Assembly: GCF_023065955.2 (NCBI RefSeq)
Contig: NW_026622874.1
Span: forward strand, 12,196,001 to 12,260,000
Reading direction: 5' to 3'
Origin: Ursus arctos
Lineage: Eukaryota; Chordata; Mammalia; Carnivora; Ursidae
Length of the DNA: 64,000 nt
Shown piece by piece: positions 55,108-64,000 of this stretch. The position numbers were made by a program, and so were the translations under genes. Positions within the stretch are counted from its first letter, which is position 1. The number at the start of each line of letters is the position of its first letter. The notes under the pieces were generated by a model. That model did not search any database, was not told the DNA's origin, and saw only the letters and a program-made list of their open reading frames with translations.

Positions 55108-56062
55108 TTCTTTTTTTTAAATATTCTATTATGAAAATGTTCAGATGCACAGAGAAATTTAAAGTATTTTATCATGACCACCCATATACCCACCATTGGA
55201 ATTCTACCATGAGCTTTTCCCCAGACTTGTTTTATTACATATCTATTTATACTTCCATCAATCCATCTTTTTAAAAAAATGCAATCAACTAAGTAAACTG
55301 TACCTCGTTCTAGGTAGTTCTACAGTTACTGGTTCTAACTATACTGTAACCCTAAATATACCAGTATGCACATCAGTAGTTCGATATGTGCTTACAGTTT
55401 TATTTTCTTCTGTGGGAGAATTTATACCAATGAAATGCACAAATCTTAAGTGAACATTTGCTGAGTTTTGAGATATATATATATTTATTTATTATTATTA
55501 TATATATTTATATATATATATATAAAACCTCTCTCTATATATATATGACCTAAATCCCTTTCAAGATATAAAATATTATTACCCTACAAATTTCCCTCAC
55601 ACTCCTTCCCAATCTTCCTTCCCTCCCTCTACAGAGGCAATAACTGGCTCTTCTTATTATTATCCATCATTTATATTTTGACCTTTACTTCATACGAAAT
55701 GATTTTGCATATTATAAAACTTCATATAAATAGAACTATACAGCATTTGTTCTTTTTGTGTCTGGCTTTTCAAGCTCACAATATGTTGATGACGTTATCC
55801 GCATTGTGTACTTTCTTCCTTTCTATTGTTGAAAAGTAGTCCATTGGATGAATATACCCCAGTGTGGTCTTTCATTTTTTTATTAATAGACAAGTAGGCT
55901 GCTTCCATTTTTTAGCTATTATTCAAAAGCTGCTCTAAATTTTATATACAGGGTTTTTTTTTTACATATATTTTCATTTCTTTTGTATAAATACCTTGGA
56001 ATGGAATTGCTGGATTTAATCTGCCATATAGTTTAATTTTTGCAGGAAACTCATGAAAGATC
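55108..56062 (-). mobile_element. Ancient LINE-1 3'UTR and ORF2 end
   Basis: Plus-strand (antisense) landmarks in order: T-rich start near 55108, 'gaccacccatatacccacca', 'ccaatgaaatgcacaaatct', 'tcatataaatagaactatac', 'gaaaagtagtccattggatg', 'gacaagtaggctgcttccat' and 'ccttggaatggaattgctgg'. An AT microsatellite has expanded inside it. Confidence 0.82.
55472..55546. repeat. (TA)n / (TTTA) / (TATA) low-complexity tract
   Basis: Alternating at-rich units within the L1 3'UTR; not a promoter TATA element. Confidence 0.9.
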
Positions 56063-56074
56063 AATTGTTTCTAT

Positions 56075-56205
56075 TTATAATGAGGAAGCTCAGAAGAGTT
56101 AGGTCACTTTCTCAAGATTGCTCACCTTCTAAGAGTTAAATACTGGAATGCAACCCTAGGCCTCTCTGAGCCTGAAGACCATGTACTTTCCATTACACCG
56201 GCTTA
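56075..56205 (-). mobile_element. MIR SINE fragment
   Basis: 'tataatgaggaagctcagaa', 'gttaggtcactttctcaaga' and 'catgtactttccattacacc' are the antisense MIR 5' half. Confidence 0.7.
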
Positions 56206-56512
56206 TGCAGAAGAGGCACTTTGTCTTCAGTGCATTTCATCTCCTGTGGGCTCTAGCAGAAAGTGTGCTTCAACCTTTGTCACTTCATGGTACTTCATCA
56301 AACCGTACCTCCTGTTTCCTGTTCTCCAAAGCCTGTCCTGCTGCTGTGTGACAATAAAGGAACCATATAAATCTAACCCATATTACCCACCCAGACAGCA
56401 TATTCCATAACACAATTAAAATTTACAGTTTATACTTTTAACATTACCTGTCTTCAGTTGCATTGTGGAAAATAGGGGTAATAAGAGTACTTACCTCTTA
56501 GGACTATTTACT
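56206..56512. other. Unique sequence with a possible MIR scrap
   Basis: 56455-56512 ('tcttcagttgcattgtggaa', 'aataggggtaataagagtac') may be a sense MIR fragment; the rest is unassigned. Confidence 0.4.
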
Positions 56513-56514
56513 TA

Positions 56515-56700
56515 AATATTTATTAAATAAATATTATATGACAGGTGCTAGAGATAGAACAGTGATCAAAACAGGAGGAGGTACTATTTTCATGTAGCTT
56601 TCAATTAGACAGGAATAGACAGTAGTCAAAAAATTACATTAATTAATGCAGTGTTACAAACTGATAAGTGCTCTGGAAGAAAGGAACATAGTCTTATGAA
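56515..56700 (-). mobile_element. L2-like LINE 3' end
   Basis: 'atatgacaggtgctagagat', 'agaacagtgatcaaaacagg' and 'aactgataagtgctctggaa' follow the antisense order of an L2-type 3' end. Confidence 0.5.
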
Positions 56701-57504
56701 AGGATGAGCTTCTTTAGGGTGAGTTCCCAAAGGAGTGGCCTGTATTTCAATGTTCAAGGGGCACTAAGAACTCAGCTCTATTTCTAGAAGTTCCAGGTGT
56801 CTGTAGAGCTCCAATCCAAGAAGCCAGTTACAGTCATAAAACAGGGTCTCCTGTATTTGCTTCCAGAGGACCCCGTTTCTCATTAAGCTTCACCCCCCTT
56901 TTCTAGGTACGAGTGTTTGTCCTAATTTCCCGGAATTCTTTATGCCAGACCTTCTTGAAAGCTCCTTTTTCTCTGGATTTATCCGTTTCCCCTAACTGAA
57001 ATCTCATTCCCTTGGGATGTGAACCGTCAACATCTGAATAACTAACTCATGTTAAGGCACAAACCATTTACAGTGTTGCTCCTCTGTGGCATTCCCCAGC
57101 CTTCGCTCAGCCTCAGACTAAAAACTGATGAGGCAGTAATTTCCAGCACTGTATATGGCCAACTCCACAGAGACCTGGTGGTGCAGTACATGAGGAGGCA
57201 TTATGCCCAGTTCCTCAACGAAGGCACTGGGTGCTTCAAGAACAGATGACCCTTCCCACACTAGGCAATCTCGGCAGATGGAATAGCTGGAAGATAAATG
57301 GACTATGTGGCCCAAGTCCTCTTGGAAAAGCAAATTCTTCAGACAAAACCAAGTAGGGAGAGATCTTCATGAATTCTCAACTTTGGGGAAAGGCACAGTC
57401 TAGATCTAAATGGAAAATCAAGGACAAAGACTAAACCGTGTTGGGATACTGGATTTCTCTTAAAGCACAAAAGGCAAAGCACACACTGTAAATTGAATGC
57501 AAAA
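56701..57504. other. Unique non-coding sequence
   Basis: No element recognised. A 66-codon plus frame at 57049-57249 reads plausibly as protein but matches no family I know and lacks supporting context. Confidence 0.4.
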
Positions 57505-57685
57505 TTTTTTTGCGAGAGAAAAAGTTTAAATCAGTTTTGTAGGAGTATGTTATGTATAGAGCATTCACCCATTGTAAGTGAACATTTCCATAAGCTTTGA
57601 CAAGTATATACAGCCAAGTGACACCATAATCAAGACATAGAACAGTTACATCAACCCCAAAAATTCACTCAAGCACCTTGGTAGC
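57505..57685 (-). mobile_element. Ancient LINE-1 3'UTR fragment
   Basis: 'taagctttgacaagtatata', 'caagtgacaccataatcaag' and 'acatagaacagttacatcaa' match the antisense L1M 3'UTR as in 55108-56062. Confidence 0.6.
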
Positions 57686-57699
57686 ATGGGTTATCTTTG

Positions 57700-57965
57700 A
57701 TTGAATCATAGACCAGAGTCTACTGAAGAGAAAGGGAAAGACTTGCTAATGGACTAGGTGGGGAATATGCAGGGTGACTCCAAGTTTTTGTCCTGAGGAG
57801 CTGAGTACATCGAGGTGCCCCTCTATGAGGGGCAGATGGATGTGACAGGAGGCAGAGCCGTTTTGTGGGGGAAAATCAATAGTTTAGTTTTGAACATCAA
57901 GGACAAGCTTATTTATGCAGGACAAGATGTAATAAGTGGATAAGCATTTACAAGACTGGCCACAA
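57700..57965 (-). mobile_element. L2 LINE ORF2 fragment, antisense
   Basis: 'gggtgactccaagtttttgt' is the antisense of the L2 'aaaaaccttggagtcatcc' site; 'gggggaaaatcaatagttta' and 'gttttgaacatcaaggacaa' follow in L2 antisense order. Confidence 0.5.
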
Positions 57966-58362
57966 TAAAAAGTCAAAGAGATTCTTATGGAAATGAAGGA
58001 GTACAATTTTACATCTATGAACTTCTCAGTCATTGGAAGAGATGAAGCTATCCAGTATCAGTTGTACTGGGAGAACTTGTGTAAGCACCAACTCCAGATG
58101 ACAATTCAGATAAATACTGTCATTTGAAGAAAAGTGTTCCAGAGAGATGAGATGTCCATACCTCTTGAACCCTCTCATTCCAATTCTGGGACTTTTTTTC
58201 AGGGAATTATATTCTAAAATCAAACCAAATTTAAGAAAACTTTTTATTTGCACCAAATGCTCACTGCGCCTTTCTTTATGATGATAACATATAGGTAGAA
58301 CTTAAGTGTCTAGAAAAGAGAGTATGTAAGTTAAGTAAGATGCTTTTAGATAGAATATAATA
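57966..58362. other. Unique non-coding sequence
   Basis: Nothing recognised. Confidence 0.4.
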
Positions 58363-58364
58363 AA

Positions 58365-58600
58365 AATAACTATTATGGAATACTTACTACATATCTGCCA
58401 CTGTTCTAAGGCTTAATACACATCATTTCATTTTATCTTCCTAAGAGCCCTATAACATAGTACTGTATTATCCCCATTTCCCTAATGAGAAAAGTGAAGG
58501 ACTCATTCTTAGCTCACTTACATCATGCAGCCAGTAGGTGGTGAAGGTGAGACTTGAATATAAGCAGGTTCCAAACCATCCTCTACCATGCAAGTGTTGA
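58365..58600 (-). mobile_element. MIR SINE, nearly complete
   Basis: 'ggaatacttactacatatct', 'cattttatcttcctaagagc', 'attatccccatttccctaat' and 'catcatgcagccagtaggtg' cover the antisense MIR from 3' end to the 5' third. Confidence 0.82.
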
Positions 58601-59255
58601 AGGTGATTGTGATGGATGTGGAGCGAAGATGTGGAGAGTCAGAGTATTATGATAAACAGGAAAGAAAATGCAAAATTTGTTTCTATGCTGAAGTTATAGC
58701 TATGTGAAATTATGGACACGTGAGAGAAATACAAAAATGAACCTTTAGATGACACTATTGGAATTTTTCAGTTTATTAGGAACAACTAGAACTAGGAGTT
58801 TATTCATGGCTTTGCCAGATAAAAGTTATTTGGGAGGTAAGGGCAAAATCCAGGTGGAAGAAGGTTGGAGAGTGGCTGGCATTGCAAGGGAGAGTAGAAG
58901 GGAGAGGGAAGCTTGAGTGTAGACTGATCTCTTGGAGACTATTTGTGTGGGAGAGAAAGTTGCATGTTTTTGTTCGAAGAGAGCCAGGGTCAATAGGTAT
59001 GAAACAAGCCAAGGGGAAGAAGTCAAAGGCAAGGAGGGAGGAAAAGGAAGAGAGAGACAGAAGGGGATGAGAGGAGAGGAGGAGGGGAAGGAACGAGAGC
59101 AGAAGGGAGGCCTAATGGTGAGGAGATGAAGGATTGGGAGTACAGAGCCTTGCACATACAGTTACTCAAAAATATTTATCAAATTGAGAGTTAAAGCTAT
59201 TAGTTGGAGAGCCCGATAACCGGGGCATGCTTATTACCTTCAAGAGCTCATTTCA

Positions 59256-59258
<3 letters not shown>
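58601..59258. other. Unique, partly purine-rich sequence
   Basis: 58880-59130 is G/A-rich (imperfect gga/gag units). Frames of 62-109 codons on both strands here are low-complexity artefacts. Confidence 0.5.

Positions 59259-59301
<43 letters not shown>
59259..59301. repeat. (TG)n microsatellite, ~21 units
   Basis: Uninterrupted tg repeat. Confidence 0.95.
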
Positions 59302-59302
<1 letters not shown>

Positions 59303-59348
59303 AAAATGAAAATAGTTTTATTTTACTTTCCTGGGTGTATTTCTGCAC

Positions 59349-59353
<5 letters not shown>

Positions 59354-59383
<30 letters not shown>
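59354..59383. repeat. (TG)n microsatellite, ~15 units
   Basis: Second tg repeat, 52 bp from the first. Confidence 0.95.
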
Positions 59384-59384
<1 letters not shown>

Positions 59385-59439
59385 TTCAGAAAGCACAGTA
59401 AATAAGAAGAAAACAAAATAATCTATAATCCTATCTAAA

Positions 59440-59795
59440 CTAAACTATGGTTAGAATTTTAATATGTAGTTTTCCTGATTATTTCTATTCATATATGCAC
59501 ACATATGTAAATTCATATTTCTACAAAGGCATCAACATTTGTACTCTACCTTTTGTCACTCAACAATATATGTCATGAACATTCTCCATGTTAATATATG
59601 TCTTCCTCTTGAATCGTTCCACAGCATTCTGTTGTAGAAATTAGTATAACTTATTTAACCAATCCCCTATTGATGGGCACTGGATTATTTTGAATTTTTA
59701 GTTATTACAAAAAACATTGTGTTGAGTATCCTTCTACATACATCCTAGTACAAATGTTCATTTGTTTCCTTAAGAATTGCAAATCACTCAAGTGA
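59440..59795 (-). mobile_element. Ancient LINE-1 3' region, antisense
   Basis: 'gaacattctccatgttaata', 'ttatttaaccaatcccctat', 'tgatgggcactggattattt' and 'tttccttaagaattgcaaat' follow an antisense L1 3' region order ('catccatgtc ... ttaaccagtcccctattg'). Confidence 0.6.
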
Positions 59796-61329
59796 ATTCC
59801 AGAAGGTCTGTAAACAGCATTTCTTCCCAACAAACAGAGCTGAGAATGCCTACATTCCCCACACCTTGCCATCTTGGGGTACCAGCCTTCTTTCTAATTT
59901 TTCAGAAAGCCCCTGTTGAGATGCACATTCAGAACCTCCCCTTTCTCATTACACATTGCCTCATGAATACATAATTTATCTTAGGAAGTATCTAGAAACT
60001 TCTGGAAGATATTCCTAGTGGTAGTAAATAAAACTTGATCTGACTTTAGGGCTTTTCCGGAGAACAGAGGAAGCTGAAAACCATCAAGGCAACATTTTAC
60101 ATGTTTTATACCCTGATAACTAGGTCTCTCTGATGGGAATGTAAAGTAACTAAACTACGGAGATGCTTAACAAACATGCAAAGATAGATCTTAAGCAATG
60201 TAGGGAGCCATGGATTTTCCCCCGAGTCAAAATTATGTCAAAGTTTTAATCTCCTTTAATTTCTTTCTTTTTAAAGAATAAATATAAAGGCATTGTCTCT
60301 CAGTCCTTGAAAATAAGCATGGGAATCACAAGAAAAATTTCGTCCTTTGAACTGTGATTAAGCAAACATTTACATATTAATATAATTTCAGACAAACTAC
60401 AGAATTCTAGCAATTTATTACAGTTCTAATTTGCAATAAGGGATACCAGTGATATTCCTGCTGATATTTTAATAGAAATTTAAAATGTATATTTATAACA
60501 CTTAGTCACTTCCCTTTAAAAATAAAATCTTTTCAGCCTGCATGTAAAGTGGCCAGATGCCTAATTAGGATTCCTGAAACTCAGCTGTATTGAGTTAATA
60601 AGTATCCGTGGCAAGTATAAACCAGATTATTAGATTAACTAAAATAACCCATTCTTCAACAATGAAAAAAAATACTTGCAAGTTCATAAAATGAGCTGTC
60701 AAAGTGGTTTGGTCAATTTTTAAATAAGATTATTATATTTACATGTTCTTGCTGACCTATACCATAATTAGAAATCAAACTGTGCCTAATTTATCTCCCT
60801 TATTTTTTGCTGTTTCCCCTCAGGTCTCACTCCTCATTCCCTGGAAATATTTTATTTTTGGCCTGAAAGAAAGGTTATAGATTATTGAAGTTTATGTAAG
60901 GTTTTTTTTGTTTGTTTCTTGAAGGGTAGAAAAAGATGAACTATTTTTGATATATGTATCAAATTGTGTGTGTGTGTATACAATTTCCCTATTTTAAAGG
61001 TTTTGTGGTATACATACAATGGATGAAATTTCAGTAATCCGAGTTAGTCAATTGGCCACTCTTCCCACAGCTGAAAAGAGTTTTTTATGACGAGGAAGCA
61101 ATGAAGAGTTATAAACATATATTTTTAACTTCTACTAAGATGATGAATAAATCCATCCATGATATTCAGTAAATTACTGACATTCTGCAGCTTAGTCATG
61201 TTTGAAGCTAAATTAATAAATTCATGTTTGCATAAATCTTTATGCTTATTTTCAAGGAGTCTAGAGATAAATGCACTTATATTTTGTTAAGAGAGATAAT
61301 TAAACTCCCACAGGAAATAAAAGTAACAC
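59796..61329. other. Unique AT-rich sequence, candidate conserved stretch
   Basis: No transposon recognised. 60480-60680 is complex sequence with several TAAT motifs ('gcctaattaggattcctgaa', 'gattattagattaactaaaa') and no simple repeats, so it might be conserved regulatory DNA; this is texture-based inference. Confidence 0.4.
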
Positions 61330-61343
61330 AAAGATAATGTTTA
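61330..61343. repeat. Target-site duplication, left
   Basis: 'aaagataatgttta', identical to 61542-61555. Confidence 0.92.
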
Positions 61344-61541
61344 CGGGCGCCTGTGTGGCTCAGTCGGTTAAGCGTTTGTCTTTGGCTCAGGTCATGATCT
61401 CAGGGTCCTGGGATCGAGCCCCATGTGTGGCTTCTTGCTCAGCGGGAAACCTGCTTCTCCCTCTCTCTTTCTCCCTCTGCGCCTCCCCACTGCTTGTTCT
61501 CTCTCTCTCTCTCTCTCAAATAAATTAATAAAATCTTAAGA
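61344..61541 (+). mobile_element. Can-SINE (SINEC), older subfamily
   Basis: 'cgggcgcctgtgtggctcag' head, 'tcggttaagcgtttgtcttt', 'gatcgagccccatgtgtggc', (CT)n body and 'aaataaattaataaaatctt' tail. Exact 14-bp target duplication. The right-hand duplication abuts the target site of the next SINE. Confidence 0.95.
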
Positions 61542-61555
61542 AAAGATAATGTTTA
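61542..61555. repeat. Target-site duplication, right
   Basis: Exact partner of 61330-61343. Confidence 0.92.
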
Positions 61556-61567
61556 ATACTTAGTTCA
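61555..61567. repeat. Target-site duplication, left
   Basis: 'aatacttagttca', identical to 61765-61777. Confidence 0.92.
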
Positions 61568-61764
61568 GGGGCGCCTGGGTGGCACAGCAGTTAAGCGTCT
61601 GCCTTCGGCTCAGGGCGTGATCCCGGCGTTCTGGGATCGAGCCCCACATCAGGCTCCTCCGCTAGGAGCCTGCTTCTTCCTCTCCCACTCCCCCTGCTTG
61701 TGTTCCCTCTCTCGCTGGCTGTCTCTATCTCTGTCAAATAAATAAATAAAATCTTTAAAAAAAA
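61568..61764 (+). mobile_element. Can-SINE, young subfamily
   Basis: 'ggggcgcctgggtggcacag' head, 'cagttaagcgtctgccttcg', 'gatcgagccccacatcaggc', 'ctggctgtctctatctctgt' and 'aaataaataaataaaatctt' tail. Very close in sequence to 31227-31438. Exact 13-bp duplication. It sits 26 bp after the preceding SINE. Confidence 0.96.
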
Positions 61765-61777
61765 AATACTTAGTTCA
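61765..61777. repeat. Target-site duplication, right
   Basis: Exact partner of 61555-61567. Confidence 0.92.
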
Positions 61778-61904
61778 AATCGTTAGCATGAAAAATTAAC
61801 ATAATGGATGCAAAGGGCAAAAATTCTTACTTGGCATCTGGCAAGTACTCAGTATCAGCTCTTCTCAGAAGTGGTCGCTCTGCCTGCCATAGCCTGGCTA
61901 CTGA

Positions 61905-62040
61905 CCCCCACCCCGTATGTTTCCTTATTGATCAAATGAGGATAATAATAGTACCCACTCCATAGGATTGCTACGAAGATCAGATAAGTGTTGAGAACAG
62001 CGTCCAGCATACAGCAAATTCTCACCAAATGTTAGTTTTT
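61905..62040 (+). mobile_element. MIR SINE fragment
   Basis: 'tgtttccttattgatcaaat', 'gaggataataatagtaccca', 'ggattgctacgaagatcaga' and 'attctcaccaaatgttagtt' are the sense MIR 3' half. Confidence 0.78.
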
Positions 62041-62900
62041 ATTTTTAACCATTAGTACCCGGCAAAAAGTATCTTGCCTAGATTATTACTAATGGGATTT
62101 CTATACATCTTATCTTACTAATCAGATTGCAAAAAATCTTGGACAATAGAGATAGGGTCTCGTTTTTCTTTTGTAGCTCCCTCCCTTTCCAGCTTTGTAT
62201 AATAAGCATGAAACCCACATTCTGTAAATGCTACTGTTTCAATACATAAGTCATTTAGGGAATTAATGTGTAAATTCAAGTAGTGTGAGTTATGGTTTAA
62301 TTCGTCCCTGACAGAAATGAAAACACAGAATTCCTTCTCAGTCCATCCAGAGGAATCCAAAGGGGGAAAGTCAAATATTTCTTATCATTTACTAATGCTC
62401 TGTAATAGAAATGACTCATCGGCCATATTTGTCTTCTCAAAAATAAAGTGTGCTTTTTGAAAAGCATTTGTGTGCTCATTTCTGCCCTATTCGATGAACA
62501 ATAGGTGGGATTTTTGAACAACAGCAACAACAAAAACAGATGGCAGTTGCTTAGCGGCTGTGCTGGTTCTGAAGCCATTTATAAAACAACAATGCCACCT
62601 GTTGGATAGAAAAAGCAAGCCTGACACAATTTTTTTTTGTTCATAGGACAAGTGTTTATTTATGTCTGCTGTAGGCGATGTGGACTGTTGGGCAAAAAAA
62701 AAAAATGAAAAAAAGTCCCCACTGTCAAGAATTTAGTCAAGCAAATGAAAGATAGTTTCTACTCACAGCTAACATATGAGTCTCTGTTTTAAAACCTGAC
62801 ATCCCCCCACCGAAATTCTCCCAAGGATTTTTGTCTATCTGGCATTTGCTCTATTGCTCCTTCACAGCCAGTATGTTCCCTCTCCTTGTAAGGGGCTGCT

Positions 62901-62914
62901 GGGGGGGGGGGGGG
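62901..62914. repeat. G14 homopolymer
   Basis: Fourteen consecutive G; length may be uncertain in the assembly. Confidence 0.9.
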
Positions 62915-63460
62915 AAGCAATCTTTAACACATGTCACTTAATTAAGAGGAGACATTACTTTAAATAAATCAGATAATTGTTTAACAAGTCAGAAAAGATG
63001 GTTCCATCTGGGGGAACCAGCTTTGTACTGGCCTCTCCTTGCCATTGCTACACAGTCAGAAATCTCTGAAAGGTCAAGAAAGAAAAATCAGAGTTCGATA
63101 TTCTGATAATGAGATGACATGTGGATCCCAGTCCCTGACCTTGAAAATCAAAGCAACGTCTTTGTTTGGGACAGTTTTAGAGTGTCTTCAGAGGGGGAAG
63201 CCTATCACTACTGCTCAAGAGGACACCTTGCCACTCACCAATGCATTAGTCTAACGATGAAAGCACTTGATGCTCTTGCCTTTCCCTTGTGAGAAAGCAC
63301 ATACCGAAGTTGACCTTGGCTGGGCTTCAGGCAGCAGAGAAAATCTGAAATTGCTTGCTGCCATTGCCACATGTATCGAAAACCCAAGAGGGCATGACAG
63401 ATGGGAAGTAAAGTTTGCATTATCAAAGAACAGAAGTGGTCTAAAGGAAAGAGGCATCTC

Positions 63461-63489
63461 TGCTGTTTTTGTTTTTGTTTTTGTTTTTA
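63461..63489. repeat. (GTTTTT)n short tandem repeat
   Basis: Four to five gttttt units. Confidence 0.9.
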
Positions 63490-63803
63490 TCATTGGGCAA
63501 GATAGGACCTCTTTGGATTGATTTTCTTGCCACGAAACCAACTTAGGTAAAGAAAAAGATAGGTGTGCGCTCAGAACAACAGTTGTCACTTGCGTGTACA
63601 AAAATAACTATAATATAAGGCAAGGTGCAATGTCATCTGAGTGTCATGAGTGATTTGGAAATTTATGGGTCATAAAAATTTCAATTAAGATAAACAGGGA
63701 AGACTTACACGAAGAAGCTCAAATTGGGAAGGTAAAGGCAAGGAAAATCTGGGATCCAATCAGAAAGAGAACCAGACTGTGGGGGTCATTAGGACAGTTT
63801 AAA

Positions 63804-63821
63804 TTTTTTTTTTTTTTTTTA
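63804..63821. repeat. Poly(T) run
   Basis: About 18 T. The sequence after it (63835-64000: 'tgtgtgacttactccagtga', 'gggctttaaaaggcagtaca') resembles an old dispersed repeat whose family I cannot name and which runs off the window. Confidence 0.6.
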
Positions 63822-64000
63822 CTTCTTATTCTTCCAGGCACATTGTACAACTGCACTTTCCTGCCTCATGTAAGCTAAGGGTGGCTGTGTGACTTACTCC
63901 AGTGAAATGTGAGGGAAATCAGTGTATGTTATTTCTGGGCTTTAAAAGGCAGTACAGAATTTTCCATGTATCCTTTTCCTGCCTCAACAACTGTGGATCC

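Larger units (their letters stand above)
62041..63803. other. Unique sequence with a candidate regulatory block
   Basis: No transposon recognised. 62400-62610 is complex sequence with an AP-1-like 'tgactca' (62412-62418) and E-boxes 'cagatg' (62537-62542) and 'cacctg' (62596-62601). Motif presence alone is weak evidence. Confidence 0.4.

Noticed and set aside
54657..55196. 179-codon minus-strand frame
   Set aside because: It starts within an antisense old L1 3'UTR and runs through decayed L2 sequence; no domain recognised and no splice or promoter context.
55472..55546. TATA-box promoter
   Set aside because: It is a low-complexity AT expansion inside an L1 3'UTR without any initiator or downstream gene.
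57049..57249. 66-codon frame that reads rather like real protein ('TVYGQLHRDLVVQYMRRHYA')
   Set aside because: No family recognised, a 71-codon frame overlaps it on the other strand, and no convincing splice sites flank it. A translated search would be decisive.

Overview
This is vertebrate nuclear DNA, and the interspersed repeats point to a mammal of the order Carnivora. Nine copies of a tRNA-derived SINE carry the 'gggcgcctgggtggc(t/a)cag' head, the CT-rich body and the 'aaataaataaaatctt' tail of carnivoran Can-SINEs (SINEC). The commonest version ('cacagcggttaagcg' head, 'ctggctgtctctatctctgtc' body) resembles the subfamily I associate with bears, seals and other arctoid caniforms. Naming the host as an arctoid is inference from repeat type only. 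The window is AT-rich with no CpG-island-like segment.

I found no host protein-coding exon, no functional RNA gene, no CRISPR array and no bacterial-type operon. Every open reading frame that can be identified is a remnant of LINE-1 or comes from low-complexity sequence. The window is best read as intergenic or deep intronic sequence in which roughly half the bases are recognisable transposon relics.

Layout. 1-9.99 kb: a 5'-truncated carnivore-type L1 (1493-3479, minus) between unusually long direct repeats, an ancient L1 3' half (about 4957-6162, plus), and MIR/L2 relics. 9998-16655: a nearly full-length but dead ancient L1 on the minus strand (3'UTR, ORF2, inter-ORF region, ORF1, 5'UTR with tandem units), carrying one SINE and one internal deletion. 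16.7-30.1 kb: mostly unique DNA with one SINE, L2/MIR pieces, a MER5A-like DNA transposon and a candidate conserved non-coding block near 27.64-27.91 kb. 30.1-34.2 kb: two minus-strand old L1s back to back, hit by two SINEs and by an unclassified ~690-bp insertion with internal direct repeats and a G-quadruplex motif. 34.2-45.3 kb: a SINE with a duplicated promoter region, an L1 internal fragment with direct repeats but no poly(A), a HAL1/L1-like relic containing a ~395-bp polypurine tract, and L1 pieces. 45.3-64 kb: L2 copies on both strands, two minus SINEs, a poly(A) run bracketed by a 14-bp duplication, old L1 3' ends, several MIRs, microsatellites, and two SINEs inserted one after the other near 61.3-61.8 kb.

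The elements do not form a gene system. They record successive retrotransposition: L2/MIR and MER5-type elements first, then L1M-type L1s, then carnivore L1 and Can-SINEs. Many younger insertions still show exact target-site duplications. I did not find a convincing new biological system. The most unusual observations are insertion structures.
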